Origin: Anaerolineales bacterium
GTDB lineage: Bacteria > Chloroflexota > Anaerolineae > 4572-78 > NAK82
Length of the DNA stretch: 12,536 bases
NCBI GenBank assembly: GCA_024643945.1
Contig: JAHELX010000114.1
Coordinates: 1-12,536 of the forward strand
Direction of reading: 5' to 3'
Shown: positions 1 through 6,493 of the stretch, piece by piece
Position numbering within the stretch: the stretch's first letter is position 1
Layout: the number at the start of each line of letters is the position of its first letter
Notes under the pieces: model-generated
Database searches by the model: none
The model's input: the letters and a program-made list of their open reading frames with translations, nothing else
What the model was told of the DNA's origin: nothing
Position numbers and translations under genes: made by a program

Positions 1-2275
1 TGGCCTGCACCCGGCCTTTGTAACGTTGGGTCACTTCGCCCAAGAATCGGGCAAAGGTGTTGTAGTCGGCCGGTGGACCTTCCACACTGCGATCGTCGCC
101 GGCTGGCCGTGCCCAGTCGGGAGCCTTAGGAATACTGAGCAAAACCTTGATGCCAGCTCCACTGTAAGCACCGATCACGTCGTCCCAAGTACCCCATTGA
201 TAGTTGCCGGGGCTGGGTTCCACGTCTTTCCATGGCACCTGGAGTTTCACCCAATGGAATCCCAGGGTCTGGATGTGGCCGATGTTGGCCGCTTTGTTGC
301 CGCGTGGGTCTACCTGGATCCCGTAATCGAAGGGCAGGTTACCTACCGCCGACTGCACCGCCGGGGGCTTGGCGGCAGGCTGCTCGGCCGGTTTAGGCGC
401 TGGCTTAGGCGTCGGCGTGGGAGTAGGAGGCGCCAGCGTAGGAGTGGGCGTCGGTAGCGGCGTAGGGGGCGGCGTCGGCGTGGGCGTGGCGACCAATAAC
501 GCTACACTCCCCCGTGCGGCGTCGGTCGTGCCCCCATCGGAAGAAATGGCCGCCTCGACGACGAACTCACCACCCTCCTCCGGCGCAGTCCATGCATATT
601 GGGGATTGGTCAAGTCCGTGCTGCCCTGAGCCAACACGTCGCCCGAAGTGTCCTCTACCCGCCACACCACGGCGAACTTGCTCTCCACCGGCGGAATGAC
701 CAGATTGAGGAATTTGCGGATGACCTCCCAAATCTGGCTGTCATTCTCTTCGCCGAGCAGATTCTGCACGGCTACACCGCGCAGGTTGTATTCGGCCACG
801 TATTGTAATTTGCGTGCAATGCTGGCCGCGTTTTCCAGCCACACGGTATGTTGCTGCCCGTTGGGGTCCACGTAGGCAAACCAATAGGTGCCGCTCGCCG
901 GGTCGAACTGGATGCCGGTGGATTGTTGCAGCCCGGTCAGGGTAAAGGTCACCTGCTGCCCGGGATTGACGATCGTGCTCCCCCCTTCGACGGCAATCTG
1001 ACTGAAGGGGGCCAGGGCTTCGGTATAGGGTACAGTCTTTTCGCTCCCATTGATCCGCTCGGTGCTGCTGGTCGAGACGAGCAATTGCAGCTTATAGCGG
1101 TTGACCTGGCCTACGGCCCATTCGAGCATGGTGTCCATCTGGCCACCAGGCGTATAGGCGCTGGGGTCGCTGGGGACGGGGATCTTTACTGTATCGGCAA
1201 CAGCCCCAATAGCACGCCAGTCGTAAACACCGGTGTCCCAGCGGTCCGCTGCAATTTGTACCGGCAGCTCTAGCCGCACCGAAAGTTGCTTGCCATTCTC
1301 GTGCAGGGCGTCGGCCAGCTCGGTAATGAAGGCGGTGTATTCGTTGCGCAGATCCGGGCTGCTGCCCCGGTAGTCGATGTCAATGCCCGGATAGGCGTTA
1401 CGCATCACCAGCTCGACGATGCGCTGAATATGCTCTTCACGGGCAGCGGTATCCACCAGCATATTGTCAATCAGGTCACTGCGCACCACTCCGCTATCTT
1501 CCCAGTTGCGCAAAGTCGGGATGACGATGTAGGTAGCGGTCTGATCGGGCTGAAGCAGTGTGCCTGGGTCGCCACGGATCCCGCCATCGGCGTCCAGATA
1601 GAGGCCCTGCGGGTTGATCTCTACCACCGTATCGCGCGCCTGATCGGGCACGTTAGCCGCCAGCGACAGGTCAGCCGAGACGGACGGCTGGAGTGGTTTA
1701 GTTTGCATCACTACCAACGACTGCGGCAAGTAGTCGACCTGCGCCTCGATGAAGTCATCACCCGGGGGGATAAAGTGGGGCAACCACTCCCATACCTCTC
1801 CGTTCCATGAATAGAGGTCCAGCGTGCGCAAGGGGTCGGCGTCAGCCGGCATAGGGACGCGAACGATCACTTTAGTCGGAGGCTCTTGCCCTCGGAACTC
1901 AATGCGGTAGTAGGGGCTTTTCATAATAAGCCACAGGGGGATGTTTTCTGCGGCTTTCAGCAGGGCACTGCCGGCGGATCCTTCCAGGAAGCTGCTGCGG
2001 GGAATGAGGCTGAATTTGATCTTGGTCTTGCTTTGGACTCCTTCCGGCAAGACCATCACCTGTGCCCCGTCGTCGGCAGTCACCGAACCGCCTTCCTGAG
2101 TCGGGATTTTGACATAACCATAACTAAGGACTCGCTCGCCGGCAGAAATTGGGGGAAGCAAGATGATAGCCACCAACAGGATAGCGATCAGCCCGTAGAT
2201 GGCCAAGCCGCCCACGGCGCTCTCAAGCACTGATTCCACCGAGTGCAGCCAGGATTTATTCATGTCACTTTCCAT
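1..2275 (-). CDS. Membrane-anchored modular protein: GH18-like domain, Thr-Pro linker, clan-A glycoside hydrolase-like domain (3' end outside window)
   Basis: One uninterrupted minus-strand frame runs from ATG 2275 to the window edge (758 codons, C-terminus missing). Residues 20-40 form a single hydrophobic segment (GLIAILLVAIILL), so a signal anchor or uncleaved signal peptide is likely. Residues 50-190 are an extracellular beta-rich stretch, vaguely ZU5-like. Residues 190-520 look like a GH18 barrel: YPGIDIDYRG at 295-304 matches the strand-4 signature DGxDxDxE, and GVAVQNLLGEEND near 490-505 matches the last strand. The catalytic Glu is Arg303 and the first Asp is Pro, so chitinase-type hydrolysis is unlikely; carbohydrate binding is possible. 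A Thr-Pro linker (597-642) leads to GFHWVKLQVPWKDVEP and IKVLLSIPKAPDW, typical of a clan-A (beta/alpha)8 glycosidase start. An alternative ATG lies at 2263. For 2275, AAGGAG lies about 14 nt upstream, which is long, so the start is uncertain. The domain reading is moderately sure. Confidence 0.8.
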   Translation of the reverse strand, partial: MESDMNKSWLHSVESVLESAVGGLAIYGLIAILLVAIILLPPISAGERVLSYGYVKIPTQEGGSVTADDGAQVMVLPEGVQSKTKIKFSLIPRSSFLEGSAGSALLKAAENIPLWLIMKSPYYRIEFRGQEPPTKVIVRVPMPADADPLRTLDLYSWNGEVWEWLPHFIPPGDDFIEAQVDYLPQSLVVMQTKPLQPSVSADLSLAANVPDQARDTVVEINPQGLYLDADGGIRGDPGTLLQPDQTATYIVIPTLRNWEDSGVVRSDLIDNMLVDTAAREEHIQRIVELVMRNAYPGIDIDYRGSSPDLRNEYTAFITELADALHENGKQLSVRLELPVQIAADRWDTGVYDWRAIGAVADTVKIPVPSDPSAYTPGGQMDTMLEWAVGQVNRYKLQLLVSTSSTERINGSEKTVPYTEALAPFSQIAVEGGSTIVNPGQQVTFTLTGLQQSTGIQFDPASGTYWFAYVDPNGQQHTVWLENAASIARKLQYVAEYNLRGVAVQNLLGEENDSQIWEVIRKFLNLVIPPVESKFAVVWRVEDTSGDVLAQGSTDLTNPQYAWTAPEEGGEFVVEAAISSDGGTTDAARGSVALLVATPTPTPPPTPLPTPTPTLAPPTPTPTPKPAPKPAEQPAAKPPAVQSAVGNLPFDYGIQVDPRGNKAANIGHIQTLGFHWVKLQVPWKDVEPSPGNYQWGTWDDVIGAYSGAGIKVLLSIPKAPDWARPAGDDRSVEGPPADYNTFARFLGEVTQRYKGRVQA
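352..487 (-). repeat. Low-complexity Thr-Pro/Lys-Pro linker coding repeat
   Basis: On the minus strand this stretch is a degenerate run of ACG/CCG/CCC/ACT/CCT codons encoding alternating Thr-Pro (for example TPTPTPPPTPLPTPTPT), passing into Lys-Pro-Ala. It separates the GH18-like part from the clan-A glycosidase-like part of the surrounding gene. Such linkers are usual in secreted multi-domain carbohydrate-active proteins. The same bases produce glycine/valine-rich and arginine-rich artefact frames on the plus strand. Confidence 0.85.
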
Positions 2276-2318
2276 GGGGGTCGCGCTATCTCCTTTCCCA
2301 TCTCCACAGACAACAAAC

Positions 2319-2425
2319 GATAGACAGTAGAAGAGGATCTGGCAATCAGGACGACCAGGAAACCCGGCACCTCATTTCCCGCCCCCTGATTCCCCAATCC
2401 TTCATTCTACTGTTCCCTGTCTACC
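2319..2425. repeat. Long imperfect palindrome in the GH18-like gene leader
   Basis: Nested complementary blocks share nearly one centre (about 2368). They are ACAGTAGAA (2324-2332) with TTCTACTGT (2405-2413), GGAT (2335-2338) with ATCC (2397-2400), AATCAGG (2344-2350) with CCTGATT (2385-2391), and GGAAA (2358-2362) with TTTCC (2375-2379). With small bulges the outer part extends to GATAGACAG (2319-2327) and its imperfect partner CTGTCTACC (2417-2425). The element is noncoding and lies wholly within the predicted leader RNA. It could be a leader structure or the remnant of a small palindromic mobile repeat. The remainder of the 2276-2498 spacer holds only the promoter and a short CCATCCATCC stretch. 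Confidence 0.6.
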
Positions 2426-2468
2426 GTCCACCATCCATCCATCGTTCAACTTGGCACATGCGGGCGGT

Positions 2469-2497
2469 ATTCTATCACATGGGGAGGGCTTTGGCAA
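2469..2497 (-). promoter_or_regulatory. Predicted sigma-70-type promoter of the GH18-like gene
   Basis: Read on the minus strand, TTGCCA (2492-2497, one mismatch to TTGACA) is separated by exactly 17 bp from TAGAAT (2469-2474, one mismatch to TATAAT). Transcription would begin near 2462, giving a leader of about 187 nt before ATG 2275. The -35 element abuts and partly overlaps the last codons and stop region of prmC (stop 2499-2501). The GH18-like gene can therefore be transcribed independently of the prfA-prmC unit upstream. This is a prediction from sequence only. Confidence 0.6.
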
Positions 2498-2498
2498 G

Positions 2499-3374
2499 TT
2501 ATCGCGCATGGCGGACGGTGAGCAACCGGTCGCGTTCTGCGTAGTCCCTGGCAATCTCTACAATCGCCCGGGGGAACTGGCGGCGAGCCAGTTTGAGCAC
2601 CTCAGCCCCCTGGCCGGCACCAATTTCCACCAACAAGGCCCCGCCGGGATGCAGCCGGTCCGCAGCCATTACCAGCAGACGACGGATGACAGACAGTCCG
2701 TCCGGGCCGCCATCAAGAGCGGCGCGCGGCTCCCAGCGGGCCACTTCGGGCGGGGCTGCGGCCAACTCGGCCTGCCTGAGATAGGGTGGGTTAGCGACGA
2801 TGAAGTAGCTGTACCTCCACCCCCCGGCTAGCGGGGCCAGCAGGTCGCCCTGGACATACCGGACACGATCGGCAACGCCGTGATGGGCGGCGTTGCGTTG
2901 GGCAATCACTAGCGCAGCGGCTGAGGTATCGGTGGCAATGAACTGAGCTTGAGGCAGATGTACCGCCAGGGTCACCGCGATCGCCCCACTGCCCGTCCCC
3001 ACATCGGCGATGATGGGTGGGGATGATGTGGTCGCCACCCATTGCAGGGCCAACTCAACCAGCCGTTCTGTTTCAGGCCGGGGGATGAGCACGTCGCGAG
3101 TGACCATGAACTCCAGGCCAAAGAATTCTTTGCGACCGGTGAGATAAGCGACTGGCTCCCGCCTGGCGCGGCAGGAAACGAGGGATTGGTACACACTCAG
3201 TTGATGCGAAGAGAGGATCTGTTCAGGATGAGCGTAGAGCCAGGCCCGATCTCGATCCAGGGCGTGGGCCAGCAGCACTTCGGCGTCCAGGCGAGGAGTA
3301 TCACAGCCAGCAGCAGCCAGGGTGTCGCTGGCCTGTTTCAGGGTTTGAAGGACTGAATTGTGTGATGCACACAT
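2499..3374 (-). CDS. prmC: PrmC/HemK, peptide chain release factor N5-glutamine methyltransferase
   Basis: Transfers a methyl group from S-adenosylmethionine to the GGQ glutamine of release factors, in the cytoplasm. From ATG 3374 the protein has 291 residues, close to the usual length. An N-terminal helical domain (1-90) carries TPRLDAEVLLAHAL. The linker motif GRKEFFG and PRPETE (98-103) follows, then the SAM-binding loop DVGTGSG (124-130) and the catalytic NPPY (195-198). It lies directly after prfA, which encodes its substrate. An in-frame GTG at 3419 overlaps the prfA stop as GTGA and would add 15 residues. That extension crosses a palindromic repeat and is not family-like, so ATG 3374 is preferred; however, no Shine-Dalgarno precedes it, whereas AAGGAA lies about 11 nt before the GTG. 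The product is sure; the start is open. Confidence 0.93.
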   Translation of the reverse strand: MCASHNSVLQTLKQASDTLAAAGCDTPRLDAEVLLAHALDRDRAWLYAHPEQILSSHQLSVYQSLVSCRARREPVAYLTGRKEFFGLEFMVTRDVLIPRPETERLVELALQWVATTSSPPIIADVGTGSGAIAVTLAVHLPQAQFIATDTSAAALVIAQRNAAHHGVADRVRYVQGDLLAPLAGGWRYSYFIVANPPYLRQAELAAAPPEVARWEPRAALDGGPDGLSVIRRLLVMAADRLHPGGALLVEIGAGQGAEVLKLARRQFPRAIVEIARDYAERDRLLTVRHAR

Positions 3375-3402
3375 ACGGCGTATTGCGTACTGCGCATCAC
3401 AC
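3360..3402. repeat. Palindrome with 7-bp tandem words at the prfA/prmC junction
   Basis: GTGTGATGC (3360-3368) and GCATCACAC (3394-3402) are perfect reverse complements. With one mismatch the arms grow to 12 bp (3360-3371 and 3391-3402). The interior holds ATAC-GGC-GTAT (3373-3383) and the tandem heptamers GCGTATT, GCGTACT, GCGCATC (3378-3398). The preferred prmC start codon (3372-3374) lies in the loop. The element resembles a short intergenic repeat rather than coding sequence. Confidence 0.6.
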
Positions 3403-3415
3403 GGCCCATCTTCTG

Positions 3416-4489
3416 TCACGCGGTTGCGAGTTCCTTCAGCTTGGCCGCCTGGTCAGCTTCGATGAGGGACTGGATGAGTTCCTCCAAATCGCCTTCCAGG
3501 ATGCTCTCAAGCCGGTGACTGGTGAAACCAATACGATGGTCCGTTACCCGATTTTGGGGGAAATTGTAGGTGCGTATTTTTTCGCTGCGTTCACCGCTGC
3601 CAACCTGCGAACGGCGCGCAGCGCCTTGTTCTTCCTCAAGTCGTTCCTGTTCTATTTCGTACAATCGCGAACGAAGAATAGCCATCGCGCGCAACCGGTT
3701 TTGAAGTTGCGACCGCTCGTCCTGGCAGGTAACGACGATGCCCGTCGGCAAGTGTGTGATCCGGATGGCTGAGTCAGTGGTGTTGACCGATTGGCCGCCC
3801 GCCCCTTGTGAGCGGAAAACGTCAACCCGAACGTCGTTGGGGTCAATTTCCACTTCCACCTCTTCCATCTCGGGCAGCACGGCTACCGTGGCCGTAGAGG
3901 TATGAATGCGGCCGCTGGCCTCTGTCTCGGGCACGCGCTGCACCCGGTGGACGCCACTCTCGTACTTAAAGCGTGAGTAAGCGCTCCGGCCCTGCGCCTG
4001 GAAGATGATCTCTTTAAATCCGCCGATACCAGTCAAATGACTGCTTAACACCTGCGTTTTCCAACCCTGCATTTCGGCGTAACGACTGTACATACGGTAC
4101 AGGTCGGCGGCAAACAAAGCTGCTTCATCGCCGCCAGTGCCGGCTCGAATCTCGACGATGACATTCTTCTCGTCGTTGGGGTCTCTGGGTAATAGCAGCA
4201 ACCGCAAGCGGTCTTCCAGATCTGCTTCTTGTTGCTCCAGGGTGGTGATCTCGTCTTCCACCAACGCCCGCATCTCATCCTCGAGGCCGTCGCCGAGCAT
4301 ACTGCGAGTTTCGGCTAACTGCCCAGTCAATTTTTGGAAGCGACGGTAGGTTTGAACCAACTCTTCCAGGTCGGCCGCTTCCTGGCCGTACTGGCGCAGT
4401 AAGTCGGGATTGGTAGCGACCTGAGGATCGGCCATCAATCGATTCAGTTCTTCGTAGCGAGCCTCCACGTCCGCCAACTTGTCTAACAT
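3416..4489 (-). CDS. prfA: Peptide chain release factor 1 (RF1)
   Basis: Terminates translation at UAA and UAG on the ribosome. It has 357 residues, the normal RF1 length. The N-terminal coiled-coil domain (1-100) is followed by the family block [20 protein letters not shown] (115-134). The stop-codon recognition loop reads [14 protein letters not shown], with the PxT tripeptide at 187-189 as Pro-Glu-Thr. The catalytic loop is [11 protein letters not shown] with GGQ at 231-233, and the C-terminal [11 protein letters not shown] block is intact. RF1 rather than RF2 is shown by PxT in place of SPF and by the absence of a programmed frameshift. ATG 4489 is preceded by GAGGGAC at a good distance. 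It heads the prfA-prmC unit and has its own promoter. Confidence 0.97.
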   Translation of the reverse strand: MLDKLADVEARYEELNRLMADPQVATNPDLLRQYGQEAADLEELVQTYRRFQKLTGQLAETRSMLGDGLEDEMRALVEDEITTLEQQEADLEDRLRLLLLPRDPNDEKNVIVEIRAGTGGDEAALFAADLYRMYSRYAEMQGWKTQVLSSHLTGIGGFKEIIFQAQGRSAYSRFKYESGVHRVQRVPETEASGRIHTSTATVAVLPEMEEVEVEIDPNDVRVDVFRSQGAGGQSVNTTDSAIRITHLPTGIVVTCQDERSQLQNRLRAMAILRSRLYEIEQERLEEEQGAARRSQVGSGERSEKIRTYNFPQNRVTDHRIGFTSHRLESILEGDLEELIQSLIEADQAAKLKELATA

Positions 4490-4516
4490 AAGTGTCCCTC
4501 GGTTTTACGTCTCATC

Positions 4517-4549
4517 AAAGCCCGCCGGTCCAGAGACGAGGCGGGCTTT
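4517..4549 (-). promoter_or_regulatory. Stem-loop in the prfA leader
   Basis: AAAGCCCGCC (4517-4526) and GGCGGGCTTT (4540-4549) form a perfect 10-bp inverted repeat with a 13-nt loop. It begins only about 4 nt after the predicted prfA transcription start and ends 27 nt before the prfA ATG. On the minus strand it is followed by GATGAGACG, with no uridine run, so it does not look like a simple intrinsic terminator. A stabilising or regulatory 5' hairpin is the simplest reading. Confidence 0.6.
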
Positions 4550-4559
4550 CGCAAAACAT

Positions 4560-4588
4560 ATGATATACGAGGTTGTGAAAGTCGTCAA
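4560..4588 (-). promoter_or_regulatory. Predicted prfA promoter
   Basis: On the minus strand TTGACG (4583-4588, five of six consensus bases) is 17 bp from TATCAT (4560-4565, five of six). Transcription would start near 4553, giving a 64-nt leader that carries the 4517-4549 stem-loop. It is arranged back to back with the plus-strand promoter at 4598-4626; the two -35 boxes are only 9 bp apart. Confidence 0.65.
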
Positions 4589-4597
4589 GAAAGATGG

Positions 4598-4626
4598 TGG
4601 ACATTTCATTCTAACAGGCGTATAAT
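4598..4626 (+). promoter_or_regulatory. Predicted promoter of the DUF6125-like/SRPBCC/DUF2085 unit
   Basis: TGGACA (4598-4603, five of six consensus bases), a 17-bp spacer and a perfect TATAAT (4621-4626) make a near-consensus housekeeping promoter. Transcription would begin near 4633. It faces away from the prfA promoter and drives the three overlapping plus-strand genes that end at 6493. Confidence 0.7.
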
Positions 4627-4633
4627 CCCCCCT

Positions 4634-4666
4634 GTGATTACCGTGACGATCCAGGCTGAGTCCTAA
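4634..4666 (+). other. Possible leaderless 10-codon micro-ORF
   Basis: GTG at 4634 sits at or next to the predicted transcription start. It opens a 10-codon frame (VITVTIQAES) whose TAA overlaps the ATG of the following gene as TAATG. That gene has only a weak ribosome binding site (AGGCTGAG), so the micro-ORF could feed ribosomes to it by coupling. The evidence is positional only. Confidence 0.25.
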
Positions 4667-5190
4667 TGACGTCGGATGTCTATACTCTGCAACCAACCGA
4701 CCTGGTGCGCGTGTTGCCCCGGCTGATGCTGGCCTGGGACGGCCAATGGTTTCTCAAAGTCTACGACGAGTTCGACTGGGAGACGGCGACCCGGCTCAAC
4801 GCACGCGTGCGCGCCGCCTTTGGGCGCATCGAGATGCGAACCATGCTCCAGGTGTTGGGCAAGCGCCACGCGGACGACCTGAGCGACGCGCTGCGTGTTT
4901 TGCGCACGTACATCGAGAATGTATTCGCAGCCGGCTTTGTAGGGGATTATCGCGTCCAGGGAACTCGCCTCGACGCTTACATCATGACGTGCGCGGCCTG
5001 GGAGGGGTCGAAACGGGCCGCCCTGGAGCGAACGGACCAGGCGTGTATTGCTTGCGAAACGCTGTGGATCGCTTGGTTTAAGACCTTGTTGCCCAACCGC
5101 AATATCGAGTTTGACATCCAGGGGCGTATGGGCTACGGCGACCCGCGTTGCCACTTCGTGCTGGAATTTGAGAGGCTATGGATGAACTAA
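4666..5190 (+). CDS. DUF6125 / ATC-hydrolase-like cytoplasmic protein
   Basis: A 174-residue soluble protein with no signal or membrane segment. The N-terminal block AWDGQWFLKVYDEFDWETA (residues 23-41), followed by FGRIEMRTM, resembles DUF6125-type proteins. The C-terminal GYGDPRCHFVLEF (157-169, Cys162) resembles the end of L-2-amino-thiazoline-4-carboxylate hydrolase-like and V4R-type small-molecule domains. Further cysteines at 109, 127 and 130 (CIAC) could bind metal. Family placement is from remembered motif style and is tentative; no reaction can be assigned. ATG 4666 is the first possible start, because an in-frame stop lies just upstream. It is the first gene of a three-gene overlapping unit behind a strong promoter. 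Confidence 0.85.
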   Translation: MTSDVYTLQPTDLVRVLPRLMLAWDGQWFLKVYDEFDWETATRLNARVRAAFGRIEMRTMLQVLGKRHADDLSDALRVLRTYIENVFAAGFVGDYRVQGTRLDAYIMTCAAWEGSKRAALERTDQACIACETLWIAWFKTLLPNRNIEFDIQGRMGYGDPRCHFVLEFERLWMN

Positions 5191-5666
5191 GAATGCCTCC
5201 AACAAACATCAGCGCCCAGACATTGGTCAACGTCTCCGCCTCTCAGGCTCGAGGCTGGTTTTTGTCGCTCAGAGATCATCCAGAGCGCTATCGCTTTGCT
5301 ACTCACGCTGGCTTCGAGTTTGTCCAGGGCAATTTTGGGGATGTAGGCGCTCGCTTCAAAACGCACGAGAAGTTCTATTTCCTGAGACAGGAACTGCTGT
5401 TTGAACTTATCGAAGTCGATGAAACCTCGTTCCGCTTCCGATTACTCAGCCCATCCTGGTTGCACGTCTGGGGCGCATTTACCCTGCAGGAATTGAGCCC
5501 GGAATCCGTTTCATTGCGCCTCGACATTGGCTCTACCACTCAATACGGACGGTTATGGCTGAGGTTTTATCCTTTGGCCGCTGCTATTCGTCGGCAGATT
5601 GCATTGGAGGTGACACATATCAAAGCTTCAATGGAAGAGGTGGCTGCTGGAATGGAGGGATCGTGA
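5178..5666 (+). CDS. SRPBCC (START/polyketide-cyclase-like) family protein
   Basis: A 162-residue soluble protein with the look of the SRPBCC helix-grip fold. An opening strand and helix (LVNVSASQARGWFLSLRDHPERYRF) is followed by alternating beta strands (FKTHEKFYFLRQELLFELIEVDE, SFRFRLLSP, SVSLRLDIGS) and a long C-terminal helix (AAAIRRQIALEVTHIKASMEEVA). Such proteins bind hydrophobic ligands in a deep cavity; the ligand here is unknown. ATG 5178 overlaps the upstream gene by 13 bp and is preceded by GAGAGG at 6 nt; a second in-frame ATG lies at 5193. The end overlaps the next gene by 4 bp, so translation is probably coupled through all three genes. Confidence 0.88.
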   Translation: MDELRMPPTNISAQTLVNVSASQARGWFLSLRDHPERYRFATHAGFEFVQGNFGDVGARFKTHEKFYFLRQELLFELIEVDETSFRFRLLSPSWLHVWGAFTLQELSPESVSLRLDIGSTTQYGRLWLRFYPLAAAIRRQIALEVTHIKASMEEVAAGMEGS

Positions 5667-6493
5667 CGGAGTATAGCCCTGTTCGTGACGACACGCGCGT
5701 GATTGCCCGCGGGCACCTGGCCTGGCTGTTCCTGGTCGTATCGCTGTTGATCATCGGCACGTTTTTGCTATCGCCGCCCTGGACGGTACTGGGCAAAACG
5801 CGGCTGGTGGGATATGCTATTTGCCACCAGATACCCGAGAGGTCTTTCCACATCGCCGGGCACCAATTGCCTTTGTGTGCTCGCTGCACCGGTATCTACA
5901 TGGGCGCATTGGCCAGTTTCACGCTGATGACGCTGTGGGGACGTCGACGGGCGGGTGGGTTGCCCTCTATCCCTATAACTCTGACCCTGATCGGCTTCAT
6001 CGGCATCATGGGCGTCGATGGCCTCAACTCATATCTTACATTTTTCCCCAACATGCCCCATCTCTACCAACCGCAAAACTGGCTGCGGCTGACCACTGGC
6101 ACCCTCGAGGGTCTGGCGCTGAGCGCTCTCGTCTACCCGGTCTTGAATTATAGCTTGTGGCGCGATGCAGTCGCCGCATCGCCATCGGTGCAGAATTTCA
6201 AGGAACTGGCCATTATGGTAGCCACGGGGGGAGTGATCATTATCCTGGTCCTGCTGGAACTTCCCCCTCTGCTCTACCCGCTGGTCATCCTGAGCACGTT
6301 GGGGGTGCTGGTGATGCTCGGCTCGATCAACACCATGATCGTGCTGGTGCTGACCCGCCGTGAAGGCGTGGCCTTGACCTGGCAGCAGGCCGTCCTGCCG
6401 GTGACGATGGGCCTGGCCCTGGCCTTCCTGGAAATCGGTGGTATGGATACCGTGCGCACTATCATCACCCGCGCCTTTGGCCTACCCTTTTGA
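5663..6493 (+). CDS. DUF2085 multi-pass membrane protein
   Basis: The 276-residue protein starts at GTG 5663, chosen because GGAGG lies 4 nt upstream and the GTGA overlap with the preceding stop gives coupling. Longer in-frame starts run back into the preceding gene. The DUF2085 signature is clear: CHQIPERSFHIAGHQLPLCARCTGIYMG (split here as CHQ at 54-56 and CxxC at 72-75, ending GIYMG). The cysteines and histidines suggest a metal or redox site near the membrane surface. Hydrophobic segments lie near 18-38, 78-92, 103-122, 148-165, 183-202, 203-230 and 245-262, so about seven membrane passes. It is longer than minimal DUF2085 proteins. Its function is unknown. Its 3' end overlaps the convergent minus-strand gene by 12 bp. 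Confidence 0.9.
   Translation: MTEYSPVRDDTRVIARGHLAWLFLVVSLLIIGTFLLSPPWTVLGKTRLVGYAICHQIPERSFHIAGHQLPLCARCTGIYMGALASFTLMTLWGRRRAGGLPSIPITLTLIGFIGIMGVDGLNSYLTFFPNMPHLYQPQNWLRLTTGTLEGLALSALVYPVLNYSLWRDAVAASPSVQNFKELAIMVATGGVIIILVLLELPPLLYPLVILSTLGVLVMLGSINTMIVLVLTRREGVALTWQQAVLPVTMGLALAFLEIGGMDTVRTIITRAFGLPF

Noticed and set aside
26..457. Plus-strand frames rich in Gly, Val and Arg opposite the Thr-Pro linker
   Set aside because: They are the antisense reading of the Thr-Pro linker and flanks; composition is artefactual and no start signal is seen.
848..2233. Successive plus-strand frames of 115-174 codons
   Set aside because: They lie antisense to one continuous minus-strand frame with recognisable GH18-like motifs.
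4517..4549. Intrinsic terminator between the divergent genes
   Set aside because: The stem is good but neither strand has a proper U run, and no upstream transcript needs ending there.
4505..4696. 63-codon minus-strand frame between prfA and the divergent gene
   Set aside because: It covers both predicted promoters and the leader stem-loop and has no family-like sequence.
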